A DNA stretch of 24,638 bases from Caulobacterales bacterium 32-69-10 (GTDB lineage: Bacteria > Pseudomonadota > Alphaproteobacteria > Caulobacterales > Caulobacteraceae). The position numbers and the translations under genes are program-made. This document shows, in pieces, positions 1 to 6,689 of this stretch (within the stretch, counting starts at the first letter, position 1; each line of letters opens with the position of its first letter). The DNA lies in contig NCED01000039.1 of the NCBI GenBank assembly GCA_002280485.1, positions 1 through 24,638 on the forward strand. The letters run 5' to 3'. A model generated the notes under the pieces. It worked only from the letters and a program-made list of their open reading frames with translations. It was not told where the DNA came from and did no database searches.

Positions 1-125
1 CCGGCCTTGGCCTCGCCATCGTCCGCGCCCTGGCTGAGCGGGACGGGGCCGAAGTCGCCTTCGCCAACCAGCCGGAAGGCGGCTTCGTCGCCGCTTTGCG
101 CTTCCCCCCCGCGACAGGGTGCTGA
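1..125 (+). CDS. Sensor histidine kinase, C-terminal fragment
   Basis: The frame is open from the left edge (first full codon at 3) to a TGA at 123-125 and gives the last 40 residues of a protein. It begins GLGLAIVRALAERDGA, the G2 box of the HATPase_c ATP-binding domain that ends a two-component sensor kinase, and continues through a short beta-hairpin segment ending in LRFPP. Two-component kinases phosphorylate themselves on a histidine using this ATP site and pass the phosphate to a response regulator. The N-terminal sensor and the H box lie outside the window, so the signal sensed cannot be told. The family call rests on the G2 box alone but is strong. Confidence 0.85.
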   Translation, partial: GLGLAIVRALAERDGAEVAFANQPEGGFVAALRFPPATGC

Positions 126-360
126 TCGCCGCCACGCAGGCCAGCCCTATAAGAACCGCCCGTTGCAGGGGATAGTCCGGCGCTCTGCAAGGGTGCGACC
201 GTCCTGGGCCGAGCGTGAGACTTCGGCGGCCCTCATCCGTTCGGTTCTGGCGATCGACGATCGCCTACCCGCAGGGCCCGTTGCTCTCCCGCGGGTCGAG
301 CGACCATGTCCTCACCGTCCTGATCCCGATCGTGCGCGTGGCTTGAACGCCTGACGCGCC
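126..360. other. Intergenic, nothing recognised
   Basis: This gap of about 235 bases separates the kinase fragment from the convergent stress-protein gene. I see no convincing coding frame with a ribosome site, no tRNA and no strong hairpin with a T-tract. Confidence 0.5.
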
Positions 361-1164
361 CTAGTGGCTGAACAGGACATACATCGGTGAGTGCGCAAGC
401 AAGGAACGGGTGACCCCGCCCAGGATGAGCTCGCGGACGCGCGGCTGGCCATAGGCGCCGGCGACAATGAGATCCGCGCCGACCGCGGTCGCGGCCTCGA
501 TCATATCCTCGCCGACGGACCTCGCATGGCGCTGCCGGCGCTCGACGGTCAGCGCCACGCCGTGGCGGCGCAGCCGTTCAGCGACATCGTCCAGGCCATC
601 GTCATCATCGGCATGCCCCTCCGAGACGAAGCGCAGGAGCTTGACCTCCTCCGCCGCTGCGAGCAGCGGCAGAGAGTCGGACACCGCACGACGGCACTCT
701 CGGGTGTTCTTCCACCCGAAGATGATCCTGGCGGCTTCAAGGGGCGCGGCCGCCGGCGGTTGAAGCAGAACGGGCGTTCCGGCGCTCAGCAACACGTCGT
801 CGGGCCGCGCAAAGATCAATGGCACTTCGCTCTCGGCGGCGCGGCTACCGATGATGAGATCGGCGCCGCAGGCAAAATCACAAAGCGTCGAGGCGGGCCG
901 GCCGACCTGCGTACGCCACGCCGTGTCGTTGAGGTCCGCAGCGAGTTCTCCAAAAAGCGCCTCGCATTCTGTCAGCGTTTCCGAAATCCACTCGCGAGCG
1001 TACCGCTCCGACATGCCGGTTCGATCAGGGTACGGCTCATAAGCGACCGCGCCGACCCCGATGAGCCTCGCATCGAGCTTTCGCGCGAGGTGCGTCGCGT
1101 TCACCAGGCGGGACCGGCCCTCGGACGAAGTGTCCACGTGCACGAGCAAATTACGAAAGGTCAT
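361..1164 (-). CDS. Universal stress protein, two tandem Usp domains
   Basis: The product is 267 residues and starts MTFRNLLVHVD. The first Usp domain covers roughly residues 1-140 and the second roughly 145-267. The second ends with a nucleotide-binding-loop pattern, GAYGQPRVRELILGGVTRSL, close to the G-2x-G-9x-G(S/T) signature of ATP-binding Usp proteins. Tandem Usp proteins are cytoplasmic and are linked to stress survival; the exact job here is unknown. The start at 1164 is chosen because a strong GGAGGA lies at 1176-1171, six bases upstream; a longer open frame upstream runs through the tRNA and is not credible. The tRNA-Leu gene lies 134 bases upstream on the same strand. Confidence 0.88.
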   Translation of the reverse strand: MTFRNLLVHVDTSSEGRSRLVNATHLARKLDARLIGVGAVAYEPYPDRTGMSERYAREWISETLTECEALFGELAADLNDTAWRTQVGRPASTLCDFACGADLIIGSRAAESEVPLIFARPDDVLLSAGTPVLLQPPAAAPLEAARIIFGWKNTRECRRAVSDSLPLLAAAEEVKLLRFVSEGHADDDDGLDDVAERLRRHGVALTVERRQRHARSVGEDMIEAATAVGADLIVAGAYGQPRVRELILGGVTRSLLAHSPMYVLFSH

Positions 1165-1298
1165 GGAAAATCCTCCGGGGCCGCGACCATCCCCACACCT
1201 GCTCCCAGCCGCCCTGATCGAGATCAACACCACAGGGCCGGCCTGCACGGGCGCTGCGTCGTCTGGGACGGCAGGATGGGGCTCCGCCGTGCCTGGGG

Positions 1299-1383
1299 TG
1301 GTGCGGGCGGCCGGGGTCGAACCGGCACTCCTCTCGGAACCGGATTTTGAGTCCGGCGCGTCTACCAATTCCACCACGCCCGC
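1299..1383 (-). tRNA. tRNA-Leu (anticodon CAA)
   Basis: Read on the minus strand, the acceptor arms GCGGGCG (1383-1377) and CGCCCGC (1309-1303) pair. They are followed by discriminator A and an encoded CCA (1301-1299). The anticodon stem CCGGA/TCCGG closes a loop CTCAAAA, giving anticodon CAA, which reads UUG. There is an extended variable arm as expected for a class II tRNA, and a T-arm with GGTTCGACCCC-type sequence. The total length of 85 including CCA is normal for tRNA-Leu. Confidence 0.96.
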
Positions 1384-1716
1384 ACGGCTGGCCGAGGCGT
1401 TCGCGATAACCGAGTTCCCGGCCGCCCGCAACCGCGCGCCCCCACGCTTTCCTGTCAGGCAATGACGCGCCGCAGCAAGAAAATAGGCCGTTCGAGGGCT
1501 GACGAAATCTGTCGGCCTCCCGATCTGCGAGACTTGATTAAGATAACCAATTGCAAATTCAAACAGCACAGCTGTCATCAATTGATGGTTTAGGTCGATT
1601 TCTCAAAAACGTGACTCCCCGATCCTCACACTTTGTGGCCAGATGGGAACGTAGCGACAGTATCGGTTCACCCCTCAGTCAGAGGGGAATCGTTTGCCCC
1701 TTGCACGGAGGCGAGC
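1384..1716. promoter_or_regulatory. Intergenic region with a 5' hairpin before the 71-aa gene
   Basis: A 333-base stretch without a credible gene lies between tRNA-Leu (minus) and the next plus-strand gene. It contains an AT-richer patch around 1530-1615, unusual in this GC-rich DNA and a plausible promoter zone. A perfect 6-bp stem with a 5-base loop, CCCCTC-AGTCA-GAGGGG, lies at 1671-1687, and a GAATC (GANTC) site at 1687-1691 touches its 3' end. The ribosome site GGAG (1707-1710) follows. A role in translation or as a terminator is possible, but there is no T-tract, so a terminator is less likely. Confidence 0.45.
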
Positions 1717-1932
1717 ATGCGGCCTTACACGTTCTACCTGCACGACGGGGTGCACCCGGTTCCGGGCTTCGACTTCATCCACTGCGCCGACGACGAAGAC
1801 GCCATGGCGCACGCGGCCCAGCTGCTCGAGCAGTTCGAGGAATACAAGTTCATCGAGGTCTACGACGGCCAGAGCCGGCGACTGCGCGTCGCGCGCAACA
1901 GCCAGCGCGCCTTTGGCGAGGCGGCGGCCTGA
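1717..1932 (+). CDS. Small conserved-type hypothetical, DUF6894-like
   Basis: The product is 71 residues and starts MRPYTFYLHDGVHPVPGFDF. The N-terminal strand pattern (aromatic-x-aromatic-x-hxDG) and the following helix rich in Asp, Glu and Ala resemble the small DUF6894 proteins common in Alphaproteobacteria, whose role is unknown. The start is set by GGAG at 1707-1710, six bases upstream; a longer in-frame start at 1633 lacks such a site and would place the upstream hairpin inside the gene. The family link is by eye only. Confidence 0.7.
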   Translation: MRPYTFYLHDGVHPVPGFDFIHCADDEDAMAHAAQLLEQFEEYKFIEVYDGQSRRLRVARNSQRAFGEAAA

Positions 1933-2012
1933 TAGGCCCTCGGCCCGCGCTCGCGAAAGCGTCCGAACCCTGCTAGGGCGGTCCCTCGTCCGCGAGGGAA
2001 GCCCGCCCGCCC

Positions 2013-2594
2013 ATGTTGCGCCGCCTGTACGACCGCCTGATGGCGCTGGCCGCCAGCCCCCGCGCGCCTCTGTGGCTTGCGCTCGTCTCCTTCGCCGAGA
2101 GCTCCTTTTTCCCGGCCCCGCCGGACCTGATGCTGGGCCCGATGGTCCTGGCCAAGCCGGAGCACGCCTGGCGCAACGCCGCCATCTGCACCGCGGCCTC
2201 GGTGGCCGGCGGCGTCCTGGGCTACGCCATCGGCTACTTCCTGCAACCGGTCGGCCTGTGGCTCCTCGCCCTGATGGGCCACGCCGAGGGTTTGGCGACC
2301 TTCCAGTCCTGGTTCGCCGACTGGGGCCTGTGGGTGATCCTGATCAAGGGCCTGACCCCCATCCCCTACAAGCTGGTGACCATCGCGTCGGGCCTCGCGG
2401 AGTTCAATTTCGCCGTCTTCGTGGCGGCCTCGGTCCTCACCCGCGGCTGCCGCTTCTTCCTGGTCGCCGCCCTGCTCAAGTTCTTTGGCCCACCGATCCA
2501 GGCCTTCGTCGAAAAGCGCCTCACCCTGGTGACCAGCCTGGTGGCCGCGGTGATCGTCCTCGCCATCGTGGTGCTGAAGTTGGCCGGACATTGA
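2013..2594 (+). CDS. YqaA/DedA-like inner-membrane protein (SNARE-associated domain)
   Basis: The product is 193 residues with several hydrophobic segments: roughly 15-40, 58-85, 108-125, 140-160 and 170-190. The motif LVSFAESSFFPAPPDLML near residues 23-40 and the re-entrant GLTPIPYKLVTIASG segment near 114-128 are typical of the YqaA branch of the DedA/VTT superfamily. Members are integral membrane proteins implicated in membrane homeostasis and lipid carrier recycling; the substrate of the YqaA branch is not settled. The dsbB remnant follows 14 bases downstream, so the genes are probably co-transcribed. Confidence 0.88.
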   Translation: MLRRLYDRLMALAASPRAPLWLALVSFAESSFFPAPPDLMLGPMVLAKPEHAWRNAAICTAASVAGGVLGYAIGYFLQPVGLWLLALMGHAEGLATFQSWFADWGLWVILIKGLTPIPYKLVTIASGLAEFNFAVFVAASVLTRGCRFFLVAALLKFFGPPIQAFVEKRLTLVTSLVAAVIVLAIVVLKLAGH

Positions 2595-2608
2595 GCTAGG
2601 GTCGCCGT

Positions 2609-3030
2609 ATGACAGCCCGCCTCGCCAAGCTGTGGCCCTATCTCGCGGCCCTCGCCTGCATCGCCGCCCTGGGTGCGGCCCACGCCTTCGAAAGCTTCGG
2701 CGGCTACGTGCCCTGCGCCCTGTGTCTGCGGCAGCGGGAAGCCTACTGGGGCGTTCTGGCCCTGGTGGTCGGCGGCCTGGTGCTGGTCAGGCTGAACCGC
2801 ATCTCCCCCGGCTTGCTCAATGGGCTGCTCGGCGCGGCTTTCGCCCTCGGCGCCGCGCCGCGGGCGGGCTTTCCGGCAAGCCGATCCGCCCCCCGTCCTG
2901 CGACGAGGCCGCCTGGCGGATGTTCGGGGTCTCCATGGCGGGCTACAACGCCGTGCTCGCCGCCGCCCTCGCCGCGGTCAGCTTCTGGCTGGCCGCCAAA
3001 GGGCCGGGCCAGACGGGAGTTTCGCCGTGA
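2609..3030 (+). pseudogene. dsbB: Disrupted disulfide bond formation protein B (DsbB family)
   Basis: From ATG 2609 the frame encodes a DsbB-like start: a membrane segment, a periplasmic loop with C36-x-x-C39 (YVPCALCLRQREAYW), and a second and third membrane segment to about 2858 (ALGAA). After that the reading frame is lost. The rest of the protein, GLSGKPIRPPSCDEAAWRMFG and the last membrane segment, is found in a second frame that ends at the TGA at 3028-3030. The two parts together are about 140 codons, and 422 bases is not a multiple of three. DsbB-family proteins normally have about 25-35 more residues here, including a His/Trp-rich stretch and the first cysteine of the second redox pair. 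So an internal deletion as well as a frame change is indicated. DsbB oxidises the periplasmic thiol oxidase DsbA using quinone; this copy as written cannot. Confidence 0.8.
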
Positions 3031-3590
3031 CCGCAGCAGCGCATCCGCCCCGGCCGGGGCGGGGGATCCAGGCCTCCCGCCTGGGCGAGATTCTGCGCGT
3101 CGATCATGCCGGCGAACTTGGCGCGGTCCACATCTACCGGGGCCAGCGCGCCGTCTTCGCCGCGGTCCGCGGCCGTGAGCAGACCGCTGCGGTCCTGGCC
3201 GAAATGGAGGCCCACGAAGCCGCCCACCTCGAAGCCTTCGACAAGCTGCTGGTCGAACGCGGCGTGCGGCCGACCCTGCTGGCGCCGGTGTGGCGGGTGG
3301 CGGGCTTCGCCGTGGGCGCCGCCACGGCCCTCATGGGCGAGACAGCCGCCCACGCCTGCACCGAGGCGGTGGAGACGGTGATCGAAGGCCACTACGCCGG
3401 CCAGATCGACGAGCTCACGACCCGCGAGCCGGCCCTGGCCGAGCAACTGACCCGTTTTCGCGACGATGAGCTGGCCCACCGCGACCAGGCGGTGGCCCAA
3501 GGCGCCCACGAGGCGCCCGCCTACCCCTTGCTGACCGGTCTGATCCGCGCCGGTTGCCGCGCTGCGATCCGGATTTCCGAAAAGCTATGA
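3027..3590 (+). CDS. coq7: Demethoxyubiquinone hydroxylase (Coq7 family)
   Basis: The product is 187 residues, a normal length for the family. Di-iron ligand motifs are visible: E30 in RVDHAGELGAVHIYRGQ, E64-x-x-H67 in EMEAHEAAHLEAF, a Glu in TEAVETVIEGHY and a second E-x-x-H in RFRDDELAHRD. The enzyme hydroxylates demethoxyubiquinone in the late part of ubiquinone synthesis and is a membrane-associated di-iron monooxygenase. The GTG start at 3027 overlaps the dsbB stop (GTGA), with GGGAG just upstream, which indicates translational coupling. An alternative is the Coq7-like branch with another quinone substrate, but motif and length agree with Coq7. Since the upstream gene is broken, coupling might be affected if the break is real. 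Confidence 0.93.
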   Translation: MTAAAHPPRPGRGIQASRLGEILRVDHAGELGAVHIYRGQRAVFAAVRGREQTAAVLAEMEAHEAAHLEAFDKLLVERGVRPTLLAPVWRVAGFAVGAATALMGETAAHACTEAVETVIEGHYAGQIDELTTREPALAEQLTRFRDDELAHRDQAVAQGAHEAPAYPLLTGLIRAGCRAAIRISEKL

Positions 3591-3674
3591 ACCCATCGCG
3601 CTTACGACGGTTCTCCTAGACGTCAGTCGCCCTTACCCTGGGCCGAAGCGAGTCGTGCGAGGAAGGTCAGGACC

Positions 3675-3866
3675 ATGCCCGTCACTCCCCAGGACGTCGA
3701 GGCCGAGCATCGCGAAGCCCTGGAGAGCCTGACCAGGGAGCAGCGCTGGGCCCTGTCGCGGGTGCAGCGCGCCTATCAGGAATCTCACTTCAACCATAAG
3801 AAGATGGCCGAGAACCTGGACAAGATCTTCGAGGATGAGGCCCGGCGACCTCTCGAAGAGGTCTAG
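3675..3866 (+). CDS. Small hypothetical protein, charged and helical
   Basis: The product is 63 residues with no membrane segment. The sequence is almost wholly charged helix (AEHREALESLTREQRWALSR and on to KIFEDEARRPLEEV), which suggests a small cytoplasmic helical protein. A GGAAGG-type ribosome site lies at 3661-3666, eight bases before ATG 3675. It ends one base before the stop of the convergent pilin gene. I do not recognise the family. Confidence 0.65.
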   Translation: MPVTPQDVEAEHREALESLTREQRWALSRVQRAYQESHFNHKKMAENLDKIFEDEARRPLEEV

Positions 3867-3867
3867 A

Positions 3868-4032
3868 TCATTTCACCGAGTTGGCGACGTTGGTGAACGT
3901 CCCCTTGAGATTGGTGCCGATGGTGGTCACGGCGGTGATCACCACGACGGCGATGAGGGCGGCGATCAGGCCGTACTCGATCGCGGTCGCGCCGGACTCG
4001 TTCTTGATGAAGTTCTTGACGAAGTTGCGCAT
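3868..4032 (-). CDS. Flp/Fap-type pilin precursor (PilA-like)
   Basis: The product is 54 residues with the layout of a class III (Flp) prepilin. It has a short basic leader, MRNFVKNFIKNESG, a cleavage point after the Gly in ESG/ATAIEYG, then the E-Y pair at mature positions 5-6 and a hydrophobic core (GLIAALIAVVVITAVTTIG). Flp pilins are cut by a CpaA/TadV peptidase and built into Tad pili used for surface attachment. No tad/cpa genes lie in the window, so this is an isolated pilin gene; one possibility is a second pilin paralogue. ATG 4032 is preferred to an in-frame start at 4068 because the leader length then fits the family. Confidence 0.93.
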   Translation of the reverse strand: MRNFVKNFIKNESGATAIEYGLIAALIAVVVITAVTTIGTNLKGTFTNVANSVK

Positions 4033-4259
4033 CAGTCGCCCCGTTTGGCTAGTTCGATGGGGTGACAATGACCCTATATCCCTAAGAACAAGTTGAGGCT
4101 GTCACGCGCGGCGTGATGAATTTTTCATTATCCACCCGCTACTTATAGTTAATCGATCTTAGGAAAGACTTTCGTGGCGGCATATTAACGCGGCGAGGCC
4201 TGGAACAACGCCTAAACTCACCCGTTGACGCCCGTACCAAGGCTGGGGATCTGGACGCC
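4033..4259. promoter_or_regulatory. Divergent intergenic region between pilin and membrane-protein genes
   Basis: This 227-base region is clearly AT-richer than its surroundings, particularly 4070-4180, as expected for promoters of both flanking genes. On the minus strand a GTGACA hexamer and a downstream GATATA are possible but poorly spaced promoter elements for the pilin. Several TTAA-containing words (near 4147 and 4185) recall CtrA half-sites, but none makes the TTAA-N7-TTAA pattern exactly. No promoter is pinned down. Confidence 0.4.
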
Positions 4260-4661
4260 ATGACTGTCATCGTTGAACGCAGGTCGAACACGGGGTTCTG
4301 GATCGCCCTGGCGATTATCGCCGCCGCCGCCATGGTGGCGGTGGTTCTGGTCCTGACCCGGCCGGCCCAGCCCCCCGTCGCCGTGGTCGACGCCGGATCG
4401 GCCGACGCTAGCGTCGCCGCCATCTCCGCACAGCAGGCGGCGTTCGACGCCGCCAGTTCGGCGGGACGCGCCGCCGATACCGCCGCCCTCGCCACCGCCG
4501 GCGCCGCCCGCGCGGCTAATGACGCCGCCGCCAGCGCCGCCGCCTCGGCCCGCAACGCCGCCACCGCCGCCGATCAGGCGGCCGTCTCCTCCAGTCGCGA
4601 GGTGGTCGCCGTCGTGACCGCCCCCGACGGCTCGGTGACGACAACCACCACCGGCCGCTAG
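4260..4661 (+). CDS. Alanine-rich single-pass membrane protein, unknown
   Basis: The product is 133 residues: a short basic N-terminus (MTVIVERRSNTG), one membrane helix at about residues 13-33, then a long Ala/Ser-rich region with regularly spaced Asp and Arg (about 45-112). It ends in a Thr-rich tail with VTTTTTGR. The Ala-rich part has the look of a continuous helix or coiled coil extending from the membrane, probably into the periplasm. The family is not recognised. Such low-complexity Ala-rich helices often read open on other frames, but the N-terminal membrane segment and upstream promoter-like DNA support this strand. Confidence 0.65.
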   Translation: MTVIVERRSNTGFWIALAIIAAAAMVAVVLVLTRPAQPPVAVVDAGSADASVAAISAQQAAFDAASSAGRAADTAALATAGAARAANDAAASAAASARNAATAADQAAVSSSREVVAVVTAPDGSVTTTTTGR

Positions 4662-4739
4662 AACTTGCGCGACAGAACTTTTTTGCGGCCCAGCTCGCCG
4701 CCGAGTCGAACCGGCAGGCCCCTATGGCGTTCAGGCTGC

Positions 4740-5201
4740 ATGTTCACGCGCACTGACATCGCACCCCTGTCGATCGCCGTGGTCAGCGCCATGTGCGCCG
4801 GCCTGGGGCTCGGCGCCTGGGCCAGTCCCCCCGCCCATCTGGCGGAGCCGGCCCTGGGCGGCGAACTGCAGCCGATCTACGGCGACGACCCCAACTTGGC
4901 TCGCTACAAGCAGGTCATCGCCGAGCAGGGCGGCCCCGGCCCCCTCTACATCGTGACCGGCTACACTGGCTCCATGCCTCCCCCAGAGGAGATCCCGGAC
5001 GAGGGGTGGCTCGAAGCCCAGGTCGCCCGGGACGCCGCCGCTTTCGACGCCCAGACCCAGGCCTGGGAGGCGAAGCGCTCCGCTTGGCTCGAAACCCTGG
5101 ACGCACCGCAGACGGCGCAGCCTCCTCTGCCCGTCGCCTACGCCGGCCCTGACGAGACCGCCCTCCAGGAGCCGCCCGAGACCCTCCCCGCGCCCGGCTG
5201 A
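4740..5201 (+). CDS. Hypothetical secreted or membrane-anchored protein
   Basis: The product is 153 residues with an N-terminal hydrophobic segment (about residues 9-29, ending GAWASPPAH) that could be a signal peptide or anchor. A polar region follows with PIYGDDPNLARYKQVIAEQG and VTGYTGSMPPPEEIPDEGW, then a Pro/Glu-rich tail. ATG 4740 is chosen so that the hydrophobic segment sits at the N-terminus; an in-frame start at 4665 has a poor leader. I do not recognise the family. It lies 78 bases after the Ala-rich membrane protein gene on the same strand. Confidence 0.6.
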   Translation: MFTRTDIAPLSIAVVSAMCAGLGLGAWASPPAHLAEPALGGELQPIYGDDPNLARYKQVIAEQGGPGPLYIVTGYTGSMPPPEEIPDEGWLEAQVARDAAAFDAQTQAWEAKRSAWLETLDAPQTAQPPLPVAYAGPDETALQEPPETLPAPG

Positions 5202-5306
5202 GGCGACTTCCCTCCTCTGCGCGCACGCGCAGGGAGAATCTCAATGCATACGGGCATTTATGACTCCAGCCTGCAATCCTGGTGATCGCAGCGGCAGGGG
5301 GCCGGC

Positions 5307-5462
5307 GTGGGGCATCTCGACAACTGGGATTTGGACCGGGCCAAACCGGTCAGTGCGGCGCCTGGCCTGCTGGCCGGCCTGGTGTGCAGTGCGCTCGGTT
5401 GCGTCGCTGTCGGCGCCCTGATCGGGCTCTATTTCGGGATGAACCAAGTCTCCCTGTTCTAA
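5307..5462 (+). CDS. Small single-pass membrane protein (51 residues)
   Basis: From GTG 5307 to TAA 5460-5462 the frame encodes 51 residues: a polar start, VGHLDNWDLDRAKPVSAAPG, then one long hydrophobic segment (LLAGLVCSALGCVAVGALIG), then LYFGMNQVSLF. AGGGGG at about 5296-5301 is a suitable ribosome site. Its last four bases overlap the 3' end of a convergent gene. No family is recognised. The membrane segment, ribosome site and neat fit between neighbours support a real gene, though short length keeps confidence moderate. Confidence 0.6.
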   Translation: MGHLDNWDLDRAKPVSAAPGLLAGLVCSALGCVAVGALIGLYFGMNQVSLF

Positions 5463-5764
5463 GGCCGCGGTTCAGGCAGCCGGTCCAGCAGAGCGTTCAG
5501 GGTTTGCGACTGGGCGTCGAGGTGGGCGTGGATGCGACCCGCGGTGTCGCGGACGCCGGGCGGATACAGCTCGCCGCCGTTGGCCAGGGTGGCCGCCAGG
5601 GCCTCGGCCTCTTCAAGAGCCCGGCGCAGTTCCTCGATGTGCTCGCGGGCCAAGATCTTGGCCTCGAATTGCTGGCGGCGCGCGCGCTGGCCCGTCGTCT
5701 CTGGGGGCCGGTCCAGGCGATAGATCGTATCCGGCACGATGGTCAGCTTCGGTGGTCCGGACAT
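5459..5764 (-). CDS. Hypothetical helical protein
   Basis: The product is 101 residues and starts MSGPPKLTIVPDTIYRLDRP. The N-terminus has a beta-like stretch, and residues about 25-65 and 75-98 form charged helices (RARRQQFEAKILAREHIEEL, LEEAEALAATLANG). There is no signal peptide or membrane segment. The regular amphipathic pattern and a GGGAAG ribosome-site candidate upstream of 5764 support a real gene. The family is not recognised; it may be a lineage-restricted cytoplasmic protein. Confidence 0.62.
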   Translation of the reverse strand: MSGPPKLTIVPDTIYRLDRPPETTGQRARRQQFEAKILAREHIEELRRALEEAEALAATLANGGELYPPGVRDTAGRIHAHLDAQSQTLNALLDRLPEPRP

Positions 5765-5871
5765 GGCGTCTTCCCGCTGGCGTGAACCGTCAGGTCAACA
5801 ATCCGCCAGCGCCGGGCGCGTTCCCTGAAGCTTGGCCATCGGCCCGCGAACGTGGCCCGGGCGCCACGCGG

Positions 5872-6063
5872 TCAGGGCGTCTCCTTGAGCGCCTGGCGGA
5901 TGTCCTCCAGGGTCCGGCGGCGGGTCTCGTCCGTCAGCCCGGCCAGGCCGATCTCGCACCACTGTTCCGCTTTGGCGCCATAGCGGCGGCGCAGCTGCGC
6001 CGCATCGCGCAGGGCGGCCGGCCCAGGGCCTTTTCGGCGGCGGCCGAAGGAAATGAAGCTCAT
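5872..6063 (-). CDS. Small hypothetical protein, basic N-terminus
   Basis: The product is 63 residues, MSFISFGRRRKGPGPAALRD followed by helices (QLRRRYGAKAEQWCEIGLAG, RRRTLEDIRQALKETP). A strong GGAGGA lies seven to eight bases upstream of ATG 6063 and fixes the start. It sits 98 bases downstream of the phosphoribosyltransferase gene on the same strand and may share its transcript. The family is not recognised. Confidence 0.72.
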   Translation of the reverse strand: MSFISFGRRRKGPGPAALRDAAQLRRRYGAKAEQWCEIGLAGLTDETRRRTLEDIRQALKETP

Positions 6064-6161
6064 CAGTGTCCTCCTTCCGGACAGAGCCGGAGATTTTGGA
6101 GGACAGCAGCAATCGCCATGCCCGGGCGCGTGGGGGCGGATGTGGCAGGTCGTCGCGCCGG

Positions 6162-6689
6162 TCAGTCCAGGGCCACGACCTCGGGCAGGCCCCGCCAGCG
6201 GCCGGACACGTCCATGCCGTAACCGGCCAGGAAGCGCGCCGGCGCCTCCCACGCCACCACGTCGGGCTCGAAGTCCCGCGGCGTCGGCCACGGCTTTCGC
6301 GCGAAGACGCAGGCCAGGACGGACGCAGCCCCGGCCTCGCGGACGATCCGGTCGGCCTCGCGAAGCGACAGGCCGGAATCCATCACCTCGTCGATGAGCA
6401 GCACCCTTCGCCCCGCAACGGGCCGCTGCAGGCCGGCGCGCACCTCGACCTTGCCGCTGCTCGCCTTGGCGTCGCCATAGGAGGCCAGCCAAAGGGCGTC
6501 GAACGGCAGGTTTCGGCCGAGCCCGGACAGCGCCCGGGTCAGGTCGGCCGCAAACCACAGCCCGCCGGTGAGCAGGCAGACGGCGATGGTGTCGTCATCG
6601 ACAAGAGGCTGGAGGCGCCGGGCCGCATCCCCGACCCGCCGCGCGACCTCATCGGCCGGCAGCAGGGTCGTGGGAGCATCAGCCTTCAT
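6162..6689 (-). CDS. Type I phosphoribosyltransferase, hypoxanthine PRTase-like
   Basis: The product is 175 residues. The PRPP-binding loop VLLIDEVMDSGLSLREA (about residues 90-106) is the hallmark of type I phosphoribosyltransferases. The IAVCLLTGGLWFAADLTRAL segment (about 36-55) and the order of elements match hypoxanthine/guanine PRTases, which salvage purine bases with PRPP. A related PRTase with another base cannot be excluded from sequence alone. The ATG at 6689 overlaps the 3' end of the upstream MJ0042-type gene by 11 bases, which suggests coupled translation. Confidence 0.85.
   Translation of the reverse strand: MKADAPTTLLPADEVARRVGDAARRLQPLVDDDTIAVCLLTGGLWFAADLTRALSGLGRNLPFDALWLASYGDAKASSGKVEVRAGLQRPVAGRRVLLIDEVMDSGLSLREADRIVREAGAASVLACVFARKPWPTPRDFEPDVVAWEAPARFLAGYGMDVSGRWRGLPEVVALD

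Noticed and set aside
391..1350. Long plus-strand open frame of 319 codons opposite the stress-protein gene
   Set aside because: It lies antisense to a clear Usp gene and to tRNA-Leu, and its product is low in recognisable motifs; it is a by-product of GC-rich codon use.
1860..2591. 243-codon minus-strand frame opposite the YqaA-like gene
   Set aside because: The product is Gly/Arg/Glu/Gln-rich with no family features, while the plus strand encodes a well-formed membrane protein.
4130..4200. Possible CtrA box in the pilin intergenic region
   Set aside because: TTAA words are present, but no TTAA-N7-TTAA pair occurs; the nearest has the wrong spacing and one mismatch.
4139..4564. Ala-rich minus-strand frame opposite the 133-residue membrane protein
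   Set aside because: It is a GC-codon shadow; the plus strand has the proper membrane anchor and a promoter-like upstream region.
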